Shown piece by piece: positions 11,518-22,628 of a stretch of DNA of 64,000 nucleotides (position 1 is the first letter of the stretch; each line of letters begins with the position of its first letter). The DNA comes from Mesodorylaimus sp. YZB2_4. Lineage: Eukaryota > Nematoda > Enoplea > Dorylaimida > Dorylaimidae. The translations under genes were made by a program, and so were the position numbers. Where the stretch lies: the NCBI GenBank assembly GCA_030248295.1, contig JASANH010000606.1, positions 1,178,001 to 1,242,000 of the forward strand. Direction: 5' to 3'. The notes under the pieces are model-generated. The model saw nothing but the letters and a program-made list of their open reading frames with translations. It ran no database searches and was not told the origin of the DNA.

Positions 11518-11964
11518 ATGAATGGTACTTCGTGGTGGACTGACAACGACACGCGGAGGGATCCTATGGAACCATTTCTACCCTTCACTACATTCGTCGC
11601 CTTCGCCTTGATCTTCTCGAGCATATTTCTCCTATGCTGCTGTTTGACTAACTGTGTCAAGTGCCTATGCTGCTCAAGATCTGGTAACAGTGAAGATGCT
11701 GACAGTCCAGTTTCGACTCCTGGATCGGGGCCCGTTTGGGCATACGCCAATCCGGCCTTAGAAGCAGGCCAGTCTAACTGCGCCACTCCGTCCGTATCAG
11801 GTGGTGATAACAGACCACAGGCACGAGGCTGGACGCCATTTCAGCGTCGGTTCTTACTGCTCAGCGCTTATGATAATCCACCGCCCCGATATGAAGAGGT
11901 GATAAAACAGCCCCCGCCATATGCAACCTTGTCACAAGGTACGTCTAATCCAGCCTGTCATTGA
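11518..11964 (+). CDS. Single-pass membrane protein with two PPxY motifs
   Basis: An open frame ends at 11964. The shortest plausible start, ATG 11518, gives MNGTSWWTDN, with one N-glycosylation site. In-frame ATGs at 11479 and 11425 are alternatives. One hydrophobic segment (FTTFVAFALIFSSIFLLCC) is followed by a cysteine cluster (CCCLTNCVKCLCC) likely to be palmitoylated. The tail is rich in Ser, Gly and Pro and ends with PPPRYEEV and PPPYATL, two PPxY ligands for WW domains of NEDD4-type ubiquitin ligases. This layout (short outside part, one helix, Cys cluster, PPxY tail) is shared by Shisa, VOPP1 and WBP1-like adaptor proteins. I cannot choose between them. An upstream exon with a signal peptide may exist. 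Confidence 0.55.
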   Translation: MNGTSWWTDNDTRRDPMEPFLPFTTFVAFALIFSSIFLLCCCLTNCVKCLCCSRSGNSEDADSPVSTPGSGPVWAYANPALEAGQSNCATPSVSGGDNRPQARGWTPFQRRFLLLSAYDNPPPRYEEVIKQPPPYATLSQGTSNPACH

Positions 11965-12476
11965 AACAGGCTGTGCCAGGATGAGCAAGGGATTAGGCAT
12001 GCAGTTCGGAAGGTGCATTTTCGTCGAATTCGTCCCTCGAGAAGACTAATTGTCATACGACTATCTCGGTGGTCGTGCTATCAGGTGCGGTCGGTGCCAC
12101 TCTATAGAGCAATGCTCTTGTACAGTTGAAACCAAAGGTGTCGTTTCACGTTGCCATGAGCTTATCGTTGGATATTTGTGATACTGCATTTGTTTGCCAG
12201 GTGTCTTGTTTGCTAATCGACCAAAGGCGATTGTGACAATTTTTGTGGCTGGTGGTTTATGTTACTATAATGATATCGTAAAGTGATCAATGACAACTGC
12301 TTAATAGTCCAGACCCCATGTAATTTTATAAAACTTCAAGAATCATAATCACACTCCCTCCCTTACCTTAGTATCCAGCCTACGATTGCGCACTTCGACT
12401 CTCCACTTCACCCACGATCGTAAGATAATCGTATCCCAATCACCCAGTATCCCAATCTACTATCTCCCCGACCACC
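11965..12476. other. Intergenic stretch, nothing supported
   Basis: This lies between a plus-strand gene and the end of the minus-strand acetyltransferase. I see no coding or RNA signal. Confidence 0.5.
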
Positions 12477-13685
12477 TCAAATCAAATTGACATCCAAGTC
12501 AGCCAAGCAAAAGACCTTCTCCTGATCAAACTGTGCCGGTCGTTTCGAAAACAGGTGTTTCATCTCCCATGGGATCGTTATACCCAACATATTGGTCAAG
12601 AAATGCTGGCGACGTCCGTCGCGGCACATGCAGAACATACGGAGGTCGTATTGGGACACTTCCTCCTCGTATATCATGAGCAAGTTGAACACCAATGCTT
12701 GCGCCACCTCGTCCGTATCAGCATAGACTGGTCCGATCTTGAGTCGATTCTCGCCAATGTCGCAAATAGTTGCATATCCTCGAACACGATGCTCGTCTTG
12801 CTCGTCGACAGCCACAAGACTGTCCCCAGCCTCGTGATGGAGCAAATGCTGCTTGCACCACTGACGTCGATCTCGACCCGCCATAGCTTGGTCGTAGACG
12901 AATACGCTTCTCAGAGCCGATTCGCTCAATGCCAGTGGCTCCACCATTTTCAAGCGCGTCGAATTAGTGATCAGGTGATCATTAGCTTTACCGATGATCG
13001 ATGAACTGACGACACCCGATGATACTCCCAAAGAGTAATCGGACATGACCCCGAATCCACTTTTCATGTACTTGGCATACATGAATGGCTCCGAGCACAG
13101 AGCTATGTTTCGACCATTCAGGTGATCCAGTGCTTGATCGAATAGCACTCTGCCAACCCCATTGCCCCGGTAATCCTTACGCACGACGTAGCACCCAATG
13201 AATCCGTCCTCGGCGCCGTGCTTCACTGAGGCTACGAAACCAACCGTCTCACCGAGGCCATTCTCGGCTGCCCAGAAACTCTCCTCCTGAAACACGGATG
13301 GCTGCTTGGAAATGAGAATCAGTGGGTTATTTCAAATCTGGCCGAAGCAGGAAATCTCACAGTCAGTCATCGGGGCATCAGAGATCTGCACGGCATCAAC
13401 TGGGTTTTCGTACCGAGTTACCAATATTCATCAGTCGAACTCAAAAATAGTTGGTACATACCTAGCGCGTATTACCTGAAAACACCTTTGATAAACTAGG
13501 AAATCCTGGGCGCACATTTCCCAGTCGAGCTCGTCCCTCGTCCACTGTGTGGCCAACTCGAAGTCCTTATACGTCGCCGTTCGTATAATTGTACTCGACT
13601 TGGCTGTTGTGTTGCTGGACATGGTTCGCGTTGGAGTAAGAGTGGATGGAAATTTCGTAGATGGGGATTGGGAGATGCTTGTCAA
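12477..13685 (-). CDS. GNAT-family N-acetyltransferase (two GNAT-type halves)
   Basis: Two exons, 13476-13685 and 12477-13286, join in phase 0 (YQRCFQ then EESFW) and give about 339 residues. The first half starts with TIIRTATYKDFELATQW and has the acetyl-CoA loop RKDYRGNGVGRVLF (the RxxGxG motif), then the FMYAKYMKSGF block that closes this domain. The second half (from about residue 190) resembles the Acetyltransf_18/YitH-type C-terminal domain found in invertebrate GNATs. The enzyme transfers acetyl from acetyl-CoA to an amine; the substrate is unknown. ATG 13685 is the longest start, and ATG 13622 (MSSNTTAKSS) sits closer to the domain. Confidence 0.85.
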
Positions 13686-16600
13686 TGACGTAAAATCGTG
13701 AAGTGCTCGATTGCAAAATGACCTTCATCCGGTAGTTGAATCGATATCCGCTAATAGCGGCCCTGACCAATACAGTCACACGACGGACACGATGGGTGTT
13801 TCTCAGCAGAGGCAGTATGTTAGAGTGCCAAGCCCGACTCAACGCGCCAGTTTTATTCTCGTCCAAGATATGAAACTTATCTTATCAGCCTCAGTCGCCG
13901 GTCGTGCCACGCGCACGAAATATGACGTTCAGACAGTGCAGACTGTCCGGGTACAAGGGTAAATAATCGGCCCATGATTCCATGCGTGTCGACCACGACC
14001 GACTTTTGTTTGAAGGTTGCACCGAATCTTGAGACAAGTTTGTCTAGAGGGGCCTTGTGCTGTCTGCGCCTACTAGTTACGCGTGTAAAACGACTGTACT
14101 GTAGGCACGCACTGTAATACGAGGGCCTAGAAAAGAGAAATATGCGGATCACGCAGTGCCGCAAGACATGAATATATATCAACCCAGGAACTGGAAAGTA
14201 GTCATCCAGCGTCAGAATGGTGCTCTGCAAATCAGAACTATGGGTGCCACCTACTGTGAGAGCATGCATATGGTCTGCCAGTTACACTGTGCATACAGCC
14301 GATGACTTCAAGCACCCATGCCTATGCAGAGTATGCTAGCACACCTGTTTAGGCATATCCCGATGCTGGTCTTGTCCAATCGACAGCCCTGTGAGAAAAG
14401 GACATTTTGCCGTGAATTAAGTCATTCCACGGCACTCACTGTTGGCGGGACTGGCTGGCATTGGACGACTAAAAATGTCGTTGCTTTGAGCCTGCCTAAC
14501 AAGCTAGGCCGGACGATGTCACGCAGCCATCAGCGTAATGTCAAGACCATACATAAAATCAGAACCCAACAAAAGCAAGGTGTAAAGAAAGCGCTGACTT
14601 CGCATGTCACAGATCGCAAAGAAGTTGAAAGCTGTCAGGAAAGAGACAGATTATACAAAATGGTCCGGCAGTGTTTTCTATCACATTCGTGATTACAGGG
14701 ATCGCCCTCACTGTGTCGATACAGTTTGGCGTCCTCATCGAAGACCCTACCAAGGGCCAAAATGTCGCGACGATCGCGTCACAACTTTTCTGACCCATTC
14801 ATCTGTTGCCTTTCTCGGAACCCGCCCTGTACTTCTAGAGCGTATCGTGTGCCAAGTAAAGCTGTAACATCTGAGGTCGAGCCTACTATCCGCTGCGCTC
14901 TTCACAACATCGGAAATGGGCACGCTTTCTGACACAAGGACAAGCCATAAGTGCCCTACTCTTTCTTTTCTGTGCTTAGCAACTCCTACTGTAGAGTCAA
15001 AAAGGCGTTTCTATGCGTCCGCACTGCGAAGAAATGTTTGCTTGACTAGCACATATCTGGACCTCTCCTATCCAGGTGCTACTGTGTGATGTAGTTTAGG
15101 CTTGAGCTAGGCACATTATGCTTACCTGCCAACTATACTCTGCGACACATTGGCCAGCTTGATGAGCTTATTCGCTCATAAATGTGGCGGAGTAGTAACG
15201 TTTTTTGAACAAACCAAAAAGAGAGTCTATATACTGTACGTACTGCAAATTACACTCTGTCTACCATTGCTTCCAAAACTGATGTGTTGCTCGCGTCGCA
15301 GAATTTTGAAGGAGTCGACTATCGTACTGCTAATCGTGACCCCATTGGCGGTAGGCAGTCGGATGCAGTTCAACTGCAAATTCACGATCAGTGGTGCTGT
15401 ACAGTGAAACATATTCATTGTACACGACGAAGAACATATTTTGCAATGGCCAAGTGTTCGCTGGTCTTGACGAAGGGTAATTTACAATACTTCTGTACCG
15501 TCTTGACCATGAGGCTTAGTCAAGCTAGCAAATAGCAAACAAAGAATGCGACAGACACCAATTCAGAATAAAAGAAAACAGTACCGCTCAAAGATGCTTG
15601 AAGCAAAATGGAATTATCGCGCTTTATTCCTTTCACACTTGAATTCCTGGTTTTTCCATACTTTCTCAGGCTGTTGCGAACTGCTGGTTTTTTGCCTGGA
15701 GTCGATGATACTGCCTGATGAAGGCGGTGATTGTGACTGAGGCCGATTGGACCGATTTTTATCAACCGCATTTCTTGATCGATTGCCGACATTCATGGCA
15801 GCACTCTTCAAAGTTCTATGCAGAAACCGTTTGTTCATTGATGGAAGTTTTGGTTTAAGCCTGAAATGGAGACGTGCATTTCAGTGGTCACAAAACTCGA
15901 CACATTGACACCCGATTAGCTTTTTCTCCATGATTAGGCCCCCATGCACATAACACAGTCAGTAAAATAACTTGATGTTTTTCCTATTTCAAAGTTAGCT
16001 GTCTAACTCATTTTAGACAAACCGTATACATTTAAAGCTTTATCCCTCCCAGTTAAAAAACTGGGCGGTGAACGACACTGACAATATGACTATTGAAAAT
16101 TATCGATATTCGTGATGGAAATTCAAGCATTAAAGGCAGCTGCTGCAGCGAAATCGAAATCAGATCACTGCCGATGCACTGTCGATGCATTTAGCATTTT
16201 CCTTAACTGCTACGGATACTGTGCGAATCACAGACAGACATGTTTGCCGAAATTACTTTTGTCAAAATAAGAATGCCGGTGTGGTGTTCAATGTTAGATC
16301 CAGGGTTTCTAACAATGAACAAAAACCGTTTAAAACTCCTGCAATGACATAGAGCGGTCAAAAGCTAGACAAGTAGTTGTTACTATGTTTCCCTTATCAC
16401 AAAGGTAGTGAAGCTAACAACGCTCATCAAGTGCTAGGAAAACAGCTGTCGTGGTCTTCGGGGCGGAGAATGGGCTGGGGACTGAAGAGAAGGGGAAAAA
16501 AGGGAAGATGATGGAAAAAGGCAAAAATACGAATAGGGATAATGTGTTGTAGTTAAGTGATGCTTTTGGTTGCTGTGTAAAATCGATGCCTTTGATAGTC

Positions 16601-17160
16601 ATAGACGTGCCTGCAGTCTCCCGGAAAAAAGCAAAACGAGATCAATGATCCTAGGCGGGATGATCGCAACTATTCAGTTGAATGTTCTTGCTCAGCGATG
16701 GTTCTGTCTGCCGGTCTTACGCTCAAACAAGCCATAACAATAATCGAACGAAAACCCGTCGTATCATCCCCTAATCAATCTCCAAAAGTGACCTTACCAT
16801 CCTTGAGTGCCCATGGTCAACGACCGTTCAGCACCCCGCTTTGCATCTTTCAATAACTCCTCTTTGGCCAATCTAAAAAGTCAAATTTACTGAACGTTAT
16901 CTGAATTTTTATTTCTTACCTTTCTAGTTCTTCATCGGCTTTTTGCTTACTCATTTCTTCAAACTTTTACCCAGAACCAAAATACAACGAGAGATCTTAT
17001 AATTGTAAGTATTCATCACCTGCTTAATAGCGCTAGCAAAGGATATTTCAGAATTAATACAAAATATTTTTTTATTTTTGAAAAGAGCTTTTATTAAAAA
17101 TTGTTTAAAGCCTAAATGTGTTTTTAAATCGGCCAGTTTCATTTAAAATGAGAAAGGTTT
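13686..17160. other. 3.5 kb without a supported gene
   Basis: Frames here are short and show no family pattern. The stretch 16480-16530 is purine-rich (GAAGAGAAGGGGAAAAAAGG). The region just before VKOR (16.85-17.15 kb) is clearly AT-rich. Nothing else stands out. Confidence 0.5.
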
Positions 17161-18205
17161 ATGAGTGCTAATTATTTGCGGATGATTAGGCCTGCATGTT
17201 CCAAGCAAAACATGGGGCGCAGTTCCCGTTTTGATTCAGTTGAGATGGGTCTGATAAAATCCAATATTCTTCTCCAATACTCTATCAATGGGGTAAACTT
17301 GATGGGATTCTGCATTTCGGTTTACGCCCTGGCCATCGAATTGTACAAAGATGCATATCCGAATTACAAACCATTCTGCGACTTCAGCGAAAGTGTTAGT
17401 TGTTCAAAAGCTCTTATGTCCGAGTAAGTCTGCTGTGCAGTGGCCATTAATGTGGTGCATGGATCATGGAGTCTTGTTTTAGGTACGGGAGAGGCTTCGG
17501 CTTATTGGGACGGTTGTTGGGCGATGACCACGCACTCAATTTACGTAATCCAGTGTTCGGCATCGCGTTCTACATCATAACGTCCATTCTTGGTATGTGG
17601 AGGAGAGAAGTCAGGTTGGGTCCAAGACATAATTTAGGTAGGATAGATGAATGCAGAAGCTGTGCTGAATCTACGATCCTGGCGGTGTTGCTGGTTCAGC
17701 TGACGATGAGTAATTTAAAAAGTCTATGCTTGTCTCATCCAATTTACCACGAAAGAGATTTTCTGTCAATCGGTCTGACATTGGCGCCATCCATCTGCCT
17801 CTGGCGCGTATTTCGTGAGAGCCGTCAGACACACCCAAACACAAGGAAGTGTTCCTGATGTTATGCCAAGTGACTGTATCCTCAAATGAGAAGTCCAAAT
17901 CCGTCATGCATCCCCTCGTCGCTGCATCGTGTCAGATCACACCAATCGATTGCACCGTGCTGTTAGACTCAAAATGAGCCTTCTTTTCAGCATTTTTCAA
18001 TTCAGTGCCGCCCGCCAAGGCTCTCATGTGGTTAGCAGTAGTATCGAACGTGGGGACTGTCTATCTGGCCTTCATCATGTACAGCTATATTCAATCAGTG
18101 TGCGTTGTCTGCTGCTCGTTATACGTTGTCAATTTCGTCCTGCTCATCCTAGCTTATCAACGTTTGGGAATCATCAAACAGCTGGTGATGAAGAAACGAG
18201 ACTAA
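17161..18205 (+). CDS. VKORC1-like: Vitamin K epoxide reductase (VKOR) family protein
   Basis: Three exons, 17161-17423, 17483-17592 and 18006-18205, join in phase and encode about 190 residues. VKOR is a four-helix ER membrane enzyme that reduces vitamin K epoxide or quinones and passes electrons from thioredoxin-like partners. The loop cysteine pair is in FCDFSESVSCSKAL. The conserved loop follows as YGRGFGLLGRLLG and NPVFGIAFY. The active-site CxxC is CVVC within YIQSVCVVCCSLYVVNF. Helices are predicted around residues 45-62, 103-118, 130-150 and 155-178. The protein is longer than human VKORC1 (163 residues) because of an N-terminal extension of about 30 residues; internal ATGs there could be the true start. 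It ends in a lysine-rich tail (KKRD), which could act as an ER retrieval signal. Confidence 0.93.
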
Positions 18206-21067
18206 ATACAGAATGAATTTGATGGTCGATGTTGCGACGGCATGTGATCATTTTGGCTATGAAACTTGTGATGGATATTTCTATGCATATTTTGCATTTG
18301 ATGCGATTGACGTTCGATGTTTCATGTTTGTGGATCAACATGATCAATGTTTACAATAAGGCATTCGTAGTGTCGATATGCCCGACTGCGAGAGCAAAGC
18401 CTGTTTGATCTGCCATCGGCTACTCACGATCAGGCGTTGGACTGACCGCGCCGTATGCTGCCATGATGGCTGACGCGAGTGTGCCGTAAGCATGAAGGTA
18501 GGTAACCTCCTTTGGTGCAGTGATAAATGCATGGCGTGGCGTGCAATCTGCACGCGCAGCTCGCCAAGTGCATTGCTGTGTCCAGGTGGCCCCTTCCTGT
18601 TTTACCACATCACCAAACGCTTACCGCACTCGAGGATCACCTCACCTGACTCGAGGCCTAACCCATTCGACCTGTATGTGCTAGCTGTACCATGAGTGAC
18701 AGTGGTATCTGCCCAACTACAGTATGTGCTAATGGCATGGGAATGGGATGGCATATGCACTACACCGTCAATGGCGACACCCGGTCGAGCAGCAGGGGCT
18801 GATCATCAGCCGTAGCCTCCATTTCCAGGCAAGTTATCCCCGCACTTCCCCTCCTGCCATAAAGTTGACAGGTTTTGGCAAGATCTTGTCAGTTTATACT
18901 GGGATCGTGATGTGCTTGCCCGATTCCTGGTCCGGTCTTCGCACGCGAAAGACTGTGCGTTCTCTTGGCGCTTCTTGACAAGACTTCGGCTTGCCAGTCT
19001 CCTTTTCTCGCCAAGTTTCTAGCGCTTCTCGGCAAAGAAGCGTATGCACCCGTCTGAACATATGAACGTGGAGTGCAATCACAGTCAGCGAGGGCAGGGC
19101 TGGCATGGATAAGTGAATAACCCTGGAGTCACGCTAGGACTATAAGAGCATGCTAATCAGGTACTATAGAGCATTAGGACATAGCCGTAGTGTTCGGTGG
19201 TCACTCGGGTGGCCAGCCATGACCCGTGAGTCCGCTTTCTTCATGCTCGGTCAACATTTGCTTTATCGTTTGAGGCGTGTGTACAAAAGCGATTGCCCGT
19301 TTTACCCATGCGAAATAGAGGGTCGGACAAGCGAGGCCAGCCTTTCTGGTCGACTGTAAAGCCCGCGTTGATCGTCCATTATGGGGCTGGTCTGCTAGGC
19401 ACCGTGCTGGATAGGCCTCGGCCGAACGGTCAACAACGAGTACACGCGGACTGGTGACAGCCAGGCTGGCCAACGCTGCCTACCACGTTTCCATCTTACT
19501 ACTCGGTTTTGACAGATTCTATTGTTGGCACGTTTTCCGTGATCATTAGACAATCGACCAACACTATTGTTCCCCGCACCAGGGACCTTCCTGCAAACGT
19601 GAGTACTAGGCGTGGCCAAGTGCCGTTGGGCTGTACCAGCGGGGTAGGTCAGTTGCCATGTGCCAGGTGATCTTTGACTGTCGGCCACAAAACAATCAGC
19701 ACCTTCAGTCCAAATACGGAAATCAAAGCGAAAGTAGTGCGTTTCACATCTCCTTGTGCCATTCAATGAGGGACAATGTCGAATTGTCCCACGAGAACGG
19801 GATGACAGCTGATTTCGAAAGGGCCCCTAGCCTGAGCTTCTGTCAAACCATTTATCGGATAGGGACTGTACGAGAACCCAGTTTGAAGCAGTTGATCGTT
19901 CTCCAACCGTGCATAATCATAGGCTCATATTTTATGCATGGGAGTAAGCACCCATTTACAACACAGTTCGTGTCAGTCCCTGCTTCTTGCCCTTTGCCTT
20001 ATAACTTTTGTCTGGTATTCAATGGTGAATGTTTTCAACGAGCTTGGCGATGGCAGTCGTTCAGACACAGACATGCTCGTCTGGGATTCTTGCATTCACT
20101 CGGTTCATGCTGTTTTGATTCTGGTTTCGCTTTTCATGCAGTGTATGCCAGGGTCATATGTCGGGTGCTTCATTGGCAGTTGGCGGGGAAAAGCCGTTTG
20201 GGGAATTGTAATCAAAGCCTTCGTGCCAATACCGTTCGCTTGCTGGTGTCGTATGGCAGTGGGGGCTTTTCTAGTGTTTTGCTTGTATCGTATGCCTTGA
20301 CCATGGATAAGTGTTTTTGAAAAGGACTCAACTCGTTTTGCGTGACAAAAGGAGCAGAAAACGCAAATGGTCCCTGCACCTGGTTTTTCCTGTTCTCTTT
20401 CCGTGCATGCCATTCGAAAGAAGTGCTGAGGGGCTTGGATAGGGCGGGGACCAGGGCAGGTGTACAGTTTGAGGGCCAGTCGGCCAATCCCTATTACACC
20501 ACTCGCCGACCCGTCCATTTGACTTTGGGCATAGTTCTTTTGAGCTGTTCTCTCACACGAGTGCTCGCACTTTGACATTTGTGCGGGCCAATGTCAGGTT
20601 TGACCAATGGTCGGCATTGAGTCGATTTGTTGAAGCGTGAATGCACTGAATCGGCGTTCAAGTTGAGGGCGCGCCCGAATAGGCACGAATAAGTACAGTC
20701 TGTTACAGCCGCTAGCCGATCAACGTGTACAGTTAGAGTGTACATAAGGAAAGAGTACCCTAGTCATTCACACCCAACAACAGTACCACACGGCGTCAAC
20801 CAAACACTCTTTCTATTCGGGTCGGCGGCTTTTTCGCGCTCATCACGCTCGATTAGTGTCACGTTGATGGCGAGATTTGTCGTTTTTATGTTCTCGCATA
20901 GCTCCTCATTCAATGCGGCGAATGAGGCCGTTGCACAGTTTTCTCTCTCCCTTTCGTTTGTAAGCTCTACTCTGTCCGCCCTGCAATACTGCCTGGGTGC
21001 CCCAAAAAATATTACCACATTTGGGCACGAAATGGAAGCTGGTTGATTCGTGAGTCCCCAAACAACA
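18206..21067. other. 2.9 kb without a supported gene
   Basis: A 220-codon frame (19658-20320) and an overlapping 120-codon frame with hydrophobic stretches exist. Neither shows a family motif, repeats or paired splice sites, and they overlap each other on the same strand. I treat them as chance. Confidence 0.5.
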
Positions 21068-21470
21068 ATGTCCGTCTACAAGGTGTCATTGGGTGGCCGC
21101 AGAGCCTACTGGAGACCCGAGCAAGGCGACACCATCTTTGGAACTGTCTTATCATTGAAGAATATTGATCTCGACATCCCAGGTCCCGTATCCATTACCT
21201 TACCCCGGCCACAACACTTTGAACAATTGAGTAAGAGATTCATATTTGATGATTTGAGATGTCCAGCTGGGAGGGGGGGGGTGGCCTGTCAGTGAATGAG
21301 GTGTCCCCACTCACTTCCCTCCCGTTCGCATCATGCAGATTTCTTGACCCTTCACCAAATTTGGATTTTCGAATCGGCTGTCCATGCTATATGGGCTTAG
21401 GTTTGAAATGGGTGGAGATTTCGTTCGAGGGGCCTTGCCAAGCCTCGGGGCGTGCCGAGGGAACCAAGGT
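21068..21470 (+). CDS. Weak candidate: two-exon fragment, possibly arrestin-like N-terminus
   Basis: ATG 21068 opens MSVYKVSLGGRRAYWRPEQG and runs to a GTAAGA donor near 21229. An acceptor near 21400 would continue in phase with LKWVEISFEG and stop at a donor near 21470. The pattern 'positively charged strand, PExGDTIFGTV, then IRL/LKW-type strand' is loosely like arrestin-domain proteins. I could not find the following exons or the proline-rich arrestin blocks. It may be a fragment or chance. Confidence 0.2.
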
Positions 21471-21479
21471 ACGTTGTCA

Positions 21480-22620
21480 TCTGTTCGTGCGGGGGGAGAC
21501 CAAACGTGGCTGGTGGGGGAACGTTTTTTCGACCTCGGGGATTAAACGCCTTCTATTTCTCGGCTACGGGTGAAAGGGAATCGATTTATGCTCCAGCACG
21601 CAATATGGTCAGCAGACGGACTGGAGAATAGAGTAAAAATGAAAAACGACGCTACCTGCACGGCGCGTGTTCGAGCGCTTTATTTGTCCAATAATGGATA
21701 CAGTGTTTGTGGAGGGGGTGGAGGACGGACGAGCCTCGGAAACCAAGGTACATACACCAGCACAGGACCATTCTCCCGTATGTGCCGATTGACGGCCTGG
21801 TATGGTGGCCCAACAAACAGCTTATGCTCATCAGGATGCTCTTTCCTGGCAGTCTTCCCTAATGGCTTCCTTTTAGGGCGGTTGAGTGAGCCCTGCTGGA
21901 CAGTGGGCAATGTCCAATTTGTGCCACTCCGGCTGGCTTTTTCGCCTGTGACTGGCGCGAAATCGGGCGCCCTTTCGGATTAATAGTTGTTGAAGTCGAC
22001 CCAGCGAGTCCCAATTTTGCAAGCGGACAATCTGTTCTTTGTGCATTGGTATTTTATGGGCAGTTGGTGGAAGGGCAGGAAGGGGAGATTTGTTATGATA
22101 CTCGCTCAGACTCTCGTCTGGCCGTTACCGAACGAAGGTATTTGGCAGCGAGGCCCGCATTGGCCCCGTGATAGGCCACTTTGTCAACAGGGGCCAACTA
22201 GGTACTCGAGTCAAATTTTTATAAAAGTCAAGCATTTGTCACGTCTTGACTGGCGGGCCCATCGGACTCGGACTCGTTGTTATTCAACCCACACAATGGC
22301 CTCGTCTTTCGTGGTGGAAAGAGGGACGGAAGGCGGGCGACGATGGCTCGTCCATACTGAGCACAGAGGCGGGTTGTTATTGCCTCACACCAGAAGAATG
22401 CGCGCTTGTTTTCTACTCGATATCAACAAAATATTTATTAGCTTTTAAATTACCCGCGGAAATTAGTGATTTACAGGTTATTACTGTAATTAAAAACTGT
22501 GCGCACGGCTGGTTTGAATTTTTGGGTGAAGCTGGCTGGCGCTGGCGCTATGTCAAAAAACGAACGATTTTCCGTGAGGTCAGGCCTGATTACGACTGGC
22601 TAGTAACATCCCTTCTGTTT
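21480..22620. other. Upstream region of the Cobl-like gene, nothing firm
   Basis: GT-rich plus-strand sequence with G runs and overlapping frames of 100-150 codons that show no family pattern. The 5' exon and promoter of the Cobl-like gene must lie here or further up. Confidence 0.4.
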
Positions 22621-22628
22621 CAGGAAAA

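Noticed and set aside
19658-20320. 220-codon plus-strand frame, with an overlapping 120-codon hydrophobic frame at 19938
   Set aside because: No motif or repeat, composition like the surrounding GT-rich DNA, and two same-strand frames overlap. I consider both chance.
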